Source of the DNA: an uncultured Bacteroidota bacterium
Lineage (GTDB): Bacteria; Bacteroidota; Bacteroidia; Flavobacteriales; Flavobacteriaceae
Length of the DNA stretch: 64,000 nt
Direction: 5' to 3'
NCBI GenBank assembly: GCA_902626365.1
Contig: CACOFE010000001.1
Coordinates: 1 to 64,000 of the forward strand
Shown here: positions 9,170 to 20,391 of the stretch, piece after piece
How the letters are laid out: every line of letters starts with the position of its first letter
Position numbering within the stretch: position 1 is the stretch's first letter
The notes under the pieces: generated by a model
Database searches by the model: none
What the model was told of the DNA's origin: nothing
Seen by the model: the letters and a program-made list of their open reading frames with translations, nothing else
Program-made: the position numbers and the translations under genes

Positions 9170-10621
9170 ATGAGCGAAAAAAATCCGTATAAATATAACG
9201 GTGATACTTTGATTTTAGAAAATATAACTGATAATAATACAAATAAGTCAGTTTATATCGAAAGCTATGGGTGTGCTATGAATTTTAGTGATAGCGAGAT
9301 TGTTGCGTCCATACTTTCAAAAAACGGATATAAGACGTCTGATGACATGTATAATGCTGATTTGATATTGGTTAACACATGTTCAATAAGAGAAAAGGCT
9401 GAATTAACCGTTCGAAAAAGATTAGAGAAATTCAATAAGGTAAGGAAAACTAATACTAATGTTAAAGTTGGTGTATTAGGCTGTATGGCTGAAAGATTAA
9501 AACATAAGTTTTTAGAGGAAGAAAAGATTGTAGATATGGTTGTAGGCCCTGATGCATATAAAGACCTTCCAAATTTACTTGAAGAAATAGAAGACGGTAA
9601 ATCAGCTGTAAATGTAATATTATCAAAAGATGAAACTTATGGTGATATAACCCCAACTAGGATCAATTCAAATGGTGTTAATGCGTTTATATCAATTACC
9701 AGAGGGTGTGATAATATGTGTACTTTTTGCGTTGTTCCTTTTACAAGAGGAAGAGAAAGAAGCAGAGATCCACAATCTATTATTAAAGAATTGAACGATT
9801 TAAGTGAAAAAGGTTTCAAGGAAATTACGCTTTTGGGGCAAAATGTTGATAGTTACCTCTGGTACGGAGGAGGATTAAAAAAAGATTTTTCAAAAGCGAG
9901 TGAAATTCAGAAAGCATCATCAATCAACTTTGCAAAATTATTAGAAATGTGTGCTTTAACTCAGCCTAAAATGCGAATAAGGTTTTCTACATCAAATCCC
10001 CAAGATATGTCTATTGAAGTAATTAAAATTATGGCCAAATATGAAAATATTTGCAATTACATTCATTTGCCAGTTCAAAGTGGTAGTGATAATGTTTTAA
10101 AAGCGATGAATAGACAACACACTAGAAAAGAATATCTAGAGTTGGTAGAAAATATTTTTAAAATCATTCCCGATTGTAGTATAAGTCACGACATGATTTC
10201 TGGTTTTCCAGACGAATCTGAAGATGATCACAAACAGACTCTCTCACTGATGAAAAAGGTGAAATACTCTTTTGGCTACATGTTTAAATATTCTGAAAGG
10301 CCAGGTACACTTGCAGCAAAAAAGCTAGAAGATAACGTAGATGAAAAAACTAAGAGCAGAAGATTGAGTGAAATAGTTGATTTACAGCAAAAACATAGTT
10401 TATTCCGGAGTAAACAATTTATTGGTAAAACTGTTGAAGTTTTAATTGAAAAAGAATCCAAAAAATCAAGTTCACACTGGGCGGGAAGAAATCAACAAAA
10501 TGCAACTGTTGTTTTTCCAAAAAAGAAATTTAACGTTGGGGATTTTGTAAATGTAAAAGTTAATGATTGCACCAGCGCCACCCTAGTAGGGGAGGCTACT
10601 GGTTATTCTAAAAATAATTAA
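9170..10621 (+). CDS. miaB: tRNA-2-methylthio-N6-dimethylallyladenosine synthase
   Basis: VYIESYGCAMNFSDSEIV, ISITRGCDNMCTFCVVPFTRGRERSR radical-SAM motif, LPVQSGSD, TRAM-like C-terminus. Confidence 0.96.
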   Translation: MSEKNPYKYNGDTLILENITDNNTNKSVYIESYGCAMNFSDSEIVASILSKNGYKTSDDMYNADLILVNTCSIREKAELTVRKRLEKFNKVRKTNTNVKVGVLGCMAERLKHKFLEEEKIVDMVVGPDAYKDLPNLLEEIEDGKSAVNVILSKDETYGDITPTRINSNGVNAFISITRGCDNMCTFCVVPFTRGRERSRDPQSIIKELNDLSEKGFKEITLLGQNVDSYLWYGGGLKKDFSKASEIQKASSINFAKLLEMCALTQPKMRIRFSTSNPQDMSIEVIKIMAKYENICNYIHLPVQSGSDNVLKAMNRQHTRKEYLELVENIFKIIPDCSISHDMISGFPDESEDDHKQTLSLMKKVKYSFGYMFKYSERPGTLAAKKLEDNVDEKTKSRRLSEIVDLQQKHSLFRSKQFIGKTVEVLIEKESKKSSSHWAGRNQQNATVVFPKKKFNVGDFVNVKVNDCTSATLVGEATGYSKNN

Positions 10622-10624
10622 TAT

Positions 10625-11872
10625 ATGATTTCATTACAAGCACTAAAACAAAGATTTGAAATTATCGGAAATAATATAGGCTTAAACAGGGCTTTGGAAA
10701 AGGCTATTCAGGTAGCACCTACTGATATTTCACTATTAGTTACAGGAGAAAGTGGTGTTGGAAAAGAAGTTATTCCAAAAATAGCTCATCAACTTTCTCA
10801 TAGGAAACATTCAAAATTTATTGCTGTTAATTGTGGGGCAATTCCTGAAGGGACTATAGACAGTGAATTGTTTGGTCACGAAAAGGGAGCATTTACGGGT
10901 GCTACCCAAACACGTGCTGGATATTTTGAAGTTGCTGATGGGGGTACAATTTTCTTAGATGAAGTTGGTGAATTACCCCTAACAACTCAAGTGAGATTAT
11001 TAAGGGTATTGGAAAATGGTGAATTTATAAAGGTTGGTTCTAGTAAAGTTCAAAAAACCAATGTCAGAATTGTTGCAGCTACTAACGTTAATATGCATGA
11101 AGCCATCAAAAAAAATAAATTTAGAGAAGATCTTTACTATAGATTAAGTACAGTGGAAATAAATTTACCTCCATTAAGAAAAAGACCTGATGATATTCAT
11201 TTGCTCTTTAGAAAATTTTGCTCAGATTTTGCTCAAAAATATAGCATGCCCACTATAAAACTAGAGGATGAAGCTATTCATGTTTTAACAAATTACAGCT
11301 GGGCTGGAAATATTAGACAATTAAAAAATGTAGCTGAACAACTATCGGTTTTAGAAGAAAACAGATTAATAAGCAAAGAAGTTATTAAAGATTACTTACC
11401 AAATACAAGTGAAAATCTGCCTGCAGTTATATCTGGAAAATCTGAGAACTCTGAATTTAATAACGAACGTGAGATATTATATAAGGTATTATTTGATATG
11501 AAGGGAGATCTAAATGATTTGAAAAAATTAACTCTTGAATTAATGCAAACCTCCAACATCAGTGAATTCAAAAAAAATAATGAGCAATTAATAAACAAAG
11601 TTTATCAAAAAGACAATTATTCAACAGATAAAAATGTTGAGATTGTGGATATTGAAAATAATAGAACAGACAGAAAAAAAGAAAATATTGAAGATGATTT
11701 TGATTATATTCAAGAGGTAAAAGCAATTGAATCATTATCAATTCAGGAAAAAGAATTAGAGCTAATCAAAAAATCCTTAGAAAAACACGCAGGTAAAAGA
11801 AAATTAGCAGCTAAAGAATTGGGTATTAGTGAAAGAACTTTATACAGAAAAATTAAACAATTTGACTTGTAG
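10625..11872 (+). CDS. Sigma54-interacting AAA+ transcriptional activator with Fis-type HTH, no receiver domain
   Basis: TGESGVGKE Walker A, GAFTGA loop, GGTIFLDEVGELP Walker B, C-terminal KRKLAAKELGISERTLYRKIKQF. Confidence 0.93.
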   Translation: MISLQALKQRFEIIGNNIGLNRALEKAIQVAPTDISLLVTGESGVGKEVIPKIAHQLSHRKHSKFIAVNCGAIPEGTIDSELFGHEKGAFTGATQTRAGYFEVADGGTIFLDEVGELPLTTQVRLLRVLENGEFIKVGSSKVQKTNVRIVAATNVNMHEAIKKNKFREDLYYRLSTVEINLPPLRKRPDDIHLLFRKFCSDFAQKYSMPTIKLEDEAIHVLTNYSWAGNIRQLKNVAEQLSVLEENRLISKEVIKDYLPNTSENLPAVISGKSENSEFNNEREILYKVLFDMKGDLNDLKKLTLELMQTSNISEFKKNNEQLINKVYQKDNYSTDKNVEIVDIENNRTDRKKENIEDDFDYIQEVKAIESLSIQEKELELIKKSLEKHAGKRKLAAKELGISERTLYRKIKQFDL

Positions 11873-11875
11873 AAA

Positions 11876-12376
11876 ATGAAATCTTTAAAATTATTTTTAA
11901 TATTGATTTTGGCATATAGTTGCAGTGTAAAATATAGTTTGACAGGTGCCTCTATTTCACCTGAAACTAAAACATTTCAAGTAAATTATTTTCAAAATAA
12001 TGCTCCACTAATTGAGCCTGGAATTGAAAGAGACTTTACAAATAAACTTATTGATTTATTAATTAATCAAACAAGTTTAGAATTAGTTAAGTCAAACGGG
12101 GATTTAACTTATGAAGGTGAAATAGTAGAGTATAGAATTTCACCTACAACTGCAACCGCAAATAACACTGCGGCTCAAAATAGATTAACCGTTGGTGTTA
12201 ATATAAGATTTTACGATAAAAATGATTCGGAGGCCGATTTTGAAAAAAGGTTTTCATTCTATTATGATTACCCTGGAAATGTTCAATTAATTGGAGGGCA
12301 AAGAGATACGGCTTTAGATGAAATTTTTGAAAGAATTACTCAAGATGTATTTAACGCATCTTTAGCAAAGTGGTGA
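11876..12376 (+). CDS. LptE-like LPS assembly lipoprotein
   Basis: Lipobox (ILAYSCSVKYSLTGASI), ...NNTAAQNRLTVGVNIRFYDK; position between the sigma54 activator and secG. Confidence 0.75.
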   Translation: MKSLKLFLILILAYSCSVKYSLTGASISPETKTFQVNYFQNNAPLIEPGIERDFTNKLIDLLINQTSLELVKSNGDLTYEGEIVEYRISPTTATANNTAAQNRLTVGVNIRFYDKNDSEADFEKRFSFYYDYPGNVQLIGGQRDTALDEIFERITQDVFNASLAKW

Positions 12377-12377
12377 T

Positions 12378-13022
12378 ATGAATAAGAAGAACTTTATAAA
12401 AATATTACAACAGCCTGAAAAGCTTTCTAAGAAAGAATTACTTTTTCTTCAGGAAATAAGTGATGAATTCCCCTATTTTCAGCCGAGTAGGGCAATTTAT
12501 CTCAAATCTCTAGCTGATAATGAGGATATTAAATTTAAGAAGAACCTCAAATCAACCGCCATTTATACCAGAGATAGAAAAATTCTTTTTGATTTTATAA
12601 AAAATATTCAAAATCAAAACGATAAGGTTTTTTTCAATAAGAACGAAATAACTTCTGCTCTAGTCGAGAATAATATATCTGATTCAGTAGAAATTTCGGA
12701 GCAAAATAGTTTTGTTGACTGGTTAAAGCTATCAAATTTAAAACCTATTGATAGGTCAAAAGAAACACAAGCTGTTGATAAATTTATTTCAAAAAAGCCC
12801 AAAATAAGGATTGAAGCTAATGAAACTCAACATGATAATGACAAAAATGATGATTTAGCAAATCAATCAGGTTTTATGACCGAAACCCTAGCTAAACTTT
12901 ATCTCAATCAAAAAAATTACGAAAAAGCAATTCAATCTTACAAAATATTAATTTTGAAATTTCCAGAAAAAAACAGTTACTTTGCAGACCAAATTAAAAA
13001 AATTAAAAAGCTAAAAAAATGA
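12378..13022 (+). CDS. Hypothetical protein with C-terminal TPR-like repeat
   Basis: FMTETLAKLYLNQKNYEKAIQSYKILILKFPEKNSYFADQIKKI resembles TPR. Confidence 0.7.
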   Translation: MNKKNFIKILQQPEKLSKKELLFLQEISDEFPYFQPSRAIYLKSLADNEDIKFKKNLKSTAIYTRDRKILFDFIKNIQNQNDKVFFNKNEITSALVENNISDSVEISEQNSFVDWLKLSNLKPIDRSKETQAVDKFISKKPKIRIEANETQHDNDKNDDLANQSGFMTETLAKLYLNQKNYEKAIQSYKILILKFPEKNSYFADQIKKIKKLKK

Positions 13023-13351
13023 GTTCATATTCAATTTTTCTCATTCTGATTGTTATAGTTGCATTCTTTCTTGTTGTGGTTATTATGGTTCAAAACCCTA
13101 AGGGAGGTGGATTATCTTCATCTTTTGGTGGTGGTGGTACTCAACAATTAGGTGGTGTAAAACAAACCACAGACTTTTTAGACAGAAGTACTTGGTACTT
13201 AGGTGCAACTCTGATTGGGTTAATCCTACTATCTAATATTACATTTACTCAGTCTGACTCAATTTCTGAATCAAAAGCCTTAAATACTGAGGAAATTATT
13301 GTTGATCCCCTTCCAATCAATACCTCTGAAGAAAATACTTCTGAAGATTAA
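13019..13351 (+). CDS. secG: Preprotein translocase subunit SecG
   Basis: VVIMVQNPKGGGLSSSFGGGGTQQLGGVKQTTDFLDRSTW. Confidence 0.92.
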   Translation: MSSYSIFLILIVIVAFFLVVVIMVQNPKGGGLSSSFGGGGTQQLGGVKQTTDFLDRSTWYLGATLIGLILLSNITFTQSDSISESKALNTEEIIVDPLPINTSEENTSED

Positions 13352-13373
13352 TATTAATAATTAATCTTTCATG

Positions 13374-13410
13374 TAATTTTGTCAGATTATTTTGGATGGC
13401 ATGATTTGTG
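13374..13410 (+). promoter_or_regulatory. Candidate groESL promoter region: TAATTTTG (-7 like) and TGGCATGATTTGTG (degenerate sigma54-like)
   Basis: TAnnTTTG match at 13374-13381; GG/G spacing reminiscent of the -24/-12 element, with the -12 C not conserved. Confidence 0.35.
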
Positions 13411-13437
13411 AAAAAAATTAATTAAATTAAAGTAGTT

Positions 13438-13713
13438 ATGAAATTAAATATAAAACCACTCGCGGACAGGGTTCTATTGGAGCCTATGGAAGCTGAAACT
13501 AAAACAGCATCAGGAATAATAATTCCAGACAATGCTAAAGAAAAACCACAAAAGGCTACAGTTGTAGCAGCCGGAATTGGAACTAAAGATAATCCAATGA
13601 CAGTCAAAGTTGGTGACACAGTACTTTACGGAAAATACTCAGGTACTGAATTAAAATTTGAAGGAAAAGACTATTTAATAATGTCAGAAAAAGATATTCT
13701 GGCAATAATATAA
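13438..13713 (+). CDS. groES: Co-chaperonin GroES
   Basis: [38 protein letters not shown]... Confidence 0.98.
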   Translation: MKLNIKPLADRVLLEPMEAETKTASGIIIPDNAKEKPQKATVVAAGIGTKDNPMTVKVGDTVLYGKYSGTELKFEGKDYLIMSEKDILAII

Positions 13714-15363
<1,650 letters not shown>

Positions 15364-15387
15364 GTCTTAAATTTTTCTTATTTTACA

Positions 15388-15423
15388 AAAAAAGAGTAAT
15401 AATTAATTTTGTTACTCTTTTTT
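15388..15423. terminator. Bidirectional intrinsic terminator between groEL and the HMA gene
   Basis: AAAAAAGAGTAA (15388-15399) / TTACTCTTTTTT (15412-15423), convergent genes. Confidence 0.75.
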
Positions 15424-15798
15424 GTTAGAGTAGTTTATTGGTTCCCTGTCAAGGCCGTGATCTCTTATAACCTGCAAGTCACGATACTTGCAGCAAGGGT
15501 CTAAAAGTGCGTAGGCTTCATCAGATGCTGTTTCCTTTTTTGTGTCATGGCCAATAGACGCAAGGAATTTGTGAATCTCATTAATTGAAATGTGTTTTTC
15601 ATTGTAAACTAACTTCAAAGTTCTATTTTCCAGATTCCAATCCGCTAATTTTATTCCTTTTATATCAATTGCTTGTTTTTCAATTCTGTTTTCACACATC
15701 ATACAAACTCCGTCAACAATAATCACGGTAGATTTAGTCTGTGAAATACTTTTAAATGAGAACAAAAACAATAATGATAAGAGTATATTTAATTTCAT
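15412..15798 (-). CDS. Secreted heavy-metal-associated (HMA-like) domain protein
   Basis: Signal peptide; VDGVCMMCENRIEK CxxC; C-terminal DPCCKYRD. Confidence 0.8.
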   Translation of the reverse strand: MKLNILLSLLFLFSFKSISQTKSTVIIVDGVCMMCENRIEKQAIDIKGIKLADWNLENRTLKLVYNEKHISINEIHKFLASIGHDTKKETASDEAYALLDPCCKYRDLQVIRDHGLDREPINYSNKKE

Positions 15799-15809
15799 AA
15801 CCTTTAAAT

Positions 15810-18068
15810 TTATTTAATATAATATCTTAAGCCAACATATGTCATTCTACCAAAAATTGGACCATATACATAGGTCGCGTCAAAATAATCTCCAAATGGA
15901 TCCTCTGAAGATATAATTGCATTTTCCTGTTTATAATTTGTTAAATTTTCAACACCTAAATATAACTGAAAAGATTCACTAAAAACTCTGGTTATCTGGG
16001 TATTAATTAAATTTAATTTCTCCGAAATACTAGGAATTCTGTACTGTTCTGGGTTATCTTGGGTAGATGGTATACGTTGTTCACCAATATGATTAAATGT
16101 AAAATCATATTTCCAACTCCTACCCTTTTTGTTTACGGATCCATTATAGGATAAATTAAAAAATAATCTATCAGAAGGAGTTAGCGGATTTTTTAATCTA
16201 CCATGTGAAATATAATCTGTTTCAGCAACGGTATTTTTATAAGCAAATAGTAAATCAATAGAATTTGAAAGTGTGTATGAAAGTTGGGCCTGAAAACTAT
16301 TTGAATAACTTTTACCAGTCAAATTATAGAAATTAATTTGTGATGGAGTTTCCCAATCTGCTACTACTTTATTTTGAAAATCAGTAATATAATAGTCTAA
16401 AATCAATTGAGATTCACGATTAAATAATTTAAAACTATTTATTATTGATAATCCATAATTCCAAGCCTGATCAGCTTTCATAGTCGAAAAATCAGTAGGG
16501 GTTGAATTTTCAGTAAAAATAATTTCTCTTGAACTGTAAAATAATTTTTGGTTTTCAGAAAAAATATTTGCCACACGTGTTGCTTTACCGAAGGAAAATT
16601 TAACAGTAGACTTTGGAAATACTCTATATTTCATATGAAATCTTGGGGAAATAAAATTTCCAATTTTATTGTGGTTGTCAAATCTTAAACCAGCTGATAA
16701 ATTTACTTTATCAAGATCATCGTAGTTATATTCAAAATATGCCCCAATTGACCTTTCGGTTCTAGAAATATCAAAATTATTAAGGCTAAGATTATTATTA
16801 AATATGAATTCATCATACTCATCATATGTTAGGGAAATACCCGTTTTAATTTTACTTCTTGTATCACCAATAATGGAGTTGTATACGAGATTTGAGTATA
16901 TACTTGTTTGTTTAGTATCATGGTTTCTATAACCAAAAGATGATCCTATATCAATTCCAGTGTATGCAAATTGAAGTCCTAATGATCTGTAAGTGATAAG
17001 CGGATCAACATATCCAAATTTAAAATTTGTCTTTATAATTTCTGAATCAGTTTTTCCTCCCCAATAATTTTGATTTTCAGGAAAAATTATACCATCAATA
17101 TATTCATTTTCACCATAAACTCTCTCGTCAAAAATATAATTGAAATCAAAAAAACCTACTAAGCCTTTTTCAAGGTTTGTATATTGTAATCTGTTTAGAA
17201 TATTCAACTGTTTTGCTGTAGGATTATCTCTGAATCCATCATTATTATTATCCGCACTAGTAGCTTTTTTATTCGCATGAAAGTACAATCCATGATCAAG
17301 CTTATTATTAAGGTTGGATGTGTGGTGAGCATTTAATTCTAAACGTTCCATTGCATTAGCAAATAGATTTAAAAAAAACTTATCGTCTGTTAAGGGCTTT
17401 CTAAGCTCAGTGTTAATTTGTCCCGAAACACTTTCATATCCATTAACCACACTGCCTGATCCTTTTGCAACCTGCAGACTTTCAATCCAAGTCCCGGGAA
17501 TGTAAGTTAATCCATATGACTGAAGCGCTCCTCTAATAGAGGGGATATTTTCAATAGACATCAAAATATTAGGACTACTAAGACCCAACATATTTATTTG
17601 TTTTCTTCCAGAAATTGCATCAGAAAAGTTAACATCAATTGAGGGTGTTGTTTCAAAACTTTCAGCTAGGTTACAGCAAGCAGCTTTTAATAATTCTTCT
17701 GATGAGATATTTATAATATTTGCAGAACTTAAAAGAGAAACTGAAGAGGATTTAGAATTATATTTCAGAGAAACTTCATCCAATTGAGAGTCTGGCGCCA
17801 AAAAAATCTTCGAATTTAAAGAGTTGGTTTTTAATGTATCATTTTTATAACCTACAAAACTGACAATATAACTTTTTAAGTTATTGGGATTTGATAAAGT
17901 AAAATTACCATCAATATCTGAAACTGTACCTCCTGAATTATCAATCCAAAAAATATTAGCACCTACAATCGGCACCTCATTATTGTCAATTAATTCTAAA
18001 ACTTTTCCTTTTAAATCCTGTGAAAAAGTAAAATTTGACAGAAATAATAACAATGCTATTAATCTCAT
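15810..18068 (-). CDS. TonB-dependent outer membrane receptor (metal-related type)
   Basis: Carboxypeptidase-regulatory-like N-term; plug KAACCNLAESFETTPSIDVNFSDAISGRKQINMLGL; beta-barrel ending in aromatic motif. Confidence 0.88.
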   Translation of the reverse strand: MRLIALLLFLSNFTFSQDLKGKVLELIDNNEVPIVGANIFWIDNSGGTVSDIDGNFTLSNPNNLKSYIVSFVGYKNDTLKTNSLNSKIFLAPDSQLDEVSLKYNSKSSSVSLLSSANIINISSEELLKAACCNLAESFETTPSIDVNFSDAISGRKQINMLGLSSPNILMSIENIPSIRGALQSYGLTYIPGTWIESLQVAKGSGSVVNGYESVSGQINTELRKPLTDDKFFLNLFANAMERLELNAHHTSNLNNKLDHGLYFHANKKATSADNNNDGFRDNPTAKQLNILNRLQYTNLEKGLVGFFDFNYIFDERVYGENEYIDGIIFPENQNYWGGKTDSEIIKTNFKFGYVDPLITYRSLGLQFAYTGIDIGSSFGYRNHDTKQTSIYSNLVYNSIIGDTRSKIKTGISLTYDEYDEFIFNNNLSLNNFDISRTERSIGAYFEYNYDDLDKVNLSAGLRFDNHNKIGNFISPRFHMKYRVFPKSTVKFSFGKATRVANIFSENQKLFYSSREIIFTENSTPTDFSTMKADQAWNYGLSIINSFKLFNRESQLILDYYITDFQNKVVADWETPSQINFYNLTGKSYSNSFQAQLSYTLSNSIDLLFAYKNTVAETDYISHGRLKNPLTPSDRLFFNLSYNGSVNKKGRSWKYDFTFNHIGEQRIPSTQDNPEQYRIPSISEKLNLINTQITRVFSESFQLYLGVENLTNYKQENAIISSEDPFGDYFDATYVYGPIFGRMTYVGLRYYIK

Positions 18069-18153
18069 ATATTCAAAAATTAACTAACGCAAAATTAAAA
18101 AAGGATTTTTATAAGTGAATTATAAAATAATTGAAATTATTTATATAATATTA

Positions 18154-18711
18154 TCATATCTCATCTATTCCTTTTCGAAGAACATCTTGTTGATTTTTAA
18201 AATTTGACGGGGTCATTCCCGTTATCTGTTTAAATTGTTTTGATAAATGTGCAACACTAGAATAATTCAATTTATATGCAATTTCACTTAGATTGAGCTC
18301 ATCATACTTGATTAACTCTTTTGTTTTTTCAATTCTTTGCAATGAAAAATATTTTTCGATTGTATAACCCGTGTTGGTAGAAAATATTCTACTTATGTAT
18401 GAATAATCATACCCCATTTCTTTGGAAAGATAAACGGAAAATTTTTGTTTTGATTCTTTAGAATTATTTATGTAATCAATTATTATATTTTTAACTTTTT
18501 GAATCAAAATAGAGTTTTTTTTCTTTAATATTTGGAAACCTTTTTGCTTAAGATTTGATTCCAATAATAACATCTTATCATTAGATATTTCATCTGCAAC
18601 AACTTCTCCTAAATTAATATTCTTTATTTCAATTGATTGTTTTTTAAATATGTTTTCAACAGACTCGATACATCTTGAGCAGACCATATTTTTTATGTGA
18701 ATTACACTCAT
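18154..18711 (-). CDS. AraC-family transcriptional regulator with N-terminal HMA-like metal-binding segment
   Basis: N-term MVCSRCIESV; C-term GYTIEKYFSLQRIEKTKELI...LNLSEIAYKLNYSSVAHLSKQFKQITGMTPSNFK HTH_18. Confidence 0.88.
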   Translation of the reverse strand: MSVIHIKNMVCSRCIESVENIFKKQSIEIKNINLGEVVADEISNDKMLLLESNLKQKGFQILKKKNSILIQKVKNIIIDYINNSKESKQKFSVYLSKEMGYDYSYISRIFSTNTGYTIEKYFSLQRIEKTKELIKYDELNLSEIAYKLNYSSVAHLSKQFKQITGMTPSNFKNQQDVLRKGIDEI

Positions 18712-18813
18712 AATTATATTAAAGTGACTTATTAAATAATTGTGTTAACAAAATTGAATTCTTTAATTAAAAATAAAGATAAATCATATATCAATTTAAT
18801 TATTTTTGAATTA

Positions 18814-20310
18814 ATGAATGATGTAAAAATTAAATCTGCTCTAATATCTGTTTTTTCAAAAGATGGACTTAGTCCAATCATTGAAGAACTGGTAAAAAAT
18901 GAAGTCAAGCTGTATTCGACTGGGGGAACTTATAAATTTATATCAGATTTAGGACACGATGTTACCGAAGTCGAAAACATCACTGACTACCCATCTATTT
19001 TTGGGGGAAGAGTTAAGACCTTGCACCCTAAAATATTTGGTGGAATCCTTTACCGAAGAAATAATGAAAATGATATTGACGAAAAAGACAAATATAAAAT
19101 CCCAAATATTGATTTAGTAATTGTCGATTTATATCCTTTTGAAGAAACGGTTAAAAACGGAGGTAGTGAGTCTGAAATAATAGAAAAAATTGATATTGGT
19201 GGTATCGCCTTAATCAGAGCTGCGTCTAAAAATTATAATGATGTTGTTTGTATTTCATCTGTAAAAGATTATGCAAAATTTTTAAATATATATATTAAAA
19301 ATAAAGGTGTTCTCAATTTAGACGAAAGAAAACAATTTGCCAGAAAATCTTTTTTAACCTCATCAAGCTATGATCAGGCAATATTCAATTATTTTGATGT
19401 ATCTGAAAATCTTAATTTAAGATACGGGGAAAATCCACATCAGGATGCAGTTTTTTCTGGAAAAATAAATGAAATTTTTACACAACTTCATGGCAAAGAT
19501 CTCAGCTATAATAATTTATTGGATATAGATGCTGCTATGGATTTGATGTCTGAATTTAAAGACGATAAACCGACCTTTGCGATTTTAAAACACAACAATG
19601 CCTGTGGGATTGCCATAAGAGATAATGTTAAGGAAGCATATGAAAGTGCATTATCAGCCGACCCAGTTTCTGCATTTGGAGGTATTTTAATTTCTAATTC
19701 TAAAATCAATTGTGATGCTGCGGAAACCATTAATTCTTTATTTTGCGAAGTTGTAATATCTCCTGATTTTGATGATGAAGCGTTGGAAATATTAAAAGGA
19801 AAAAAAAATAGAATTATTTTAAAGCTGAACTCCTACCCTTTAAAAAATAAACTTATAAGATCTTGTTTAAATGGAACTTTGATTCAAACTAATGATAATA
19901 TTACAGATAGTGAAGAAATATTAACTTACCCAACTAATATTAAACCTGACAAAGATCAAATTGAAGATTTATTATTTGCTTCTAAAATTTCTAAAAACAC
20001 TAAATCCAATACAATTGTATTGGTTAAAAACAAACAACTTTTAGCCTCTGGAACTGGTCAAACTAGTAGAGTTGATGCTTTAAATCAAGCTATTGAAAAA
20101 GCCGAAAAGTTTGGATTTGATTTAAGTGGCGCATGTATGGCGAGCGATGCATTTTTTCCTTTTCCTGATTGTGTTGAAATAGCTCATAAAAAAGGTATAA
20201 ATTCTATTATTCAGCCAGGCGGATCAATCAAGGATAATTTGAGTATTGAATATTGTGATAATAATAATTTAGCAATGGTCTTTACGGGTGTAAGACATTT
20301 TAAACATTGA
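18814..20310 (+). CDS. purH: Bifunctional AICAR formyltransferase / IMP cyclohydrolase
   Basis: KSALISVFSKDGLSPIIEEL...STGGTYKFI...GGRVKTLHPKI...LRYGENPHQ...ILKHNNACGIA. Track start (GTG 18742) is probably upstream of the true ATG at 18814. Confidence 0.96.
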   Translation: MNDVKIKSALISVFSKDGLSPIIEELVKNEVKLYSTGGTYKFISDLGHDVTEVENITDYPSIFGGRVKTLHPKIFGGILYRRNNENDIDEKDKYKIPNIDLVIVDLYPFEETVKNGGSESEIIEKIDIGGIALIRAASKNYNDVVCISSVKDYAKFLNIYIKNKGVLNLDERKQFARKSFLTSSSYDQAIFNYFDVSENLNLRYGENPHQDAVFSGKINEIFTQLHGKDLSYNNLLDIDAAMDLMSEFKDDKPTFAILKHNNACGIAIRDNVKEAYESALSADPVSAFGGILISNSKINCDAAETINSLFCEVVISPDFDDEALEILKGKKNRIILKLNSYPLKNKLIRSCLNGTLIQTNDNITDSEEILTYPTNIKPDKDQIEDLLFASKISKNTKSNTIVLVKNKQLLASGTGQTSRVDALNQAIEKAEKFGFDLSGACMASDAFFPFPDCVEIAHKKGINSIIQPGGSIKDNLSIEYCDNNNLAMVFTGVRHFKH

Positions 20311-20391
20311 TATTGATTTATTGTTTTTTTATTCATAGATTTACATTGCAGGCCTTAGTATTACTAACTTTATTTTTTTTCTTTTAACCCT

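Noticed and set aside
15388-15423. Hairpin after groEL as a regulatory RNA
   Set aside because: Convergent gene arrangement and symmetric A/T tracts are fully explained by a bidirectional terminator.
18742-18813. N-terminal extension of PurH (GTG start at 18742)
   Set aside because: The first 24 residues do not resemble PurH; the conserved protein begins near MNDVKIKSALISVF at 18814.
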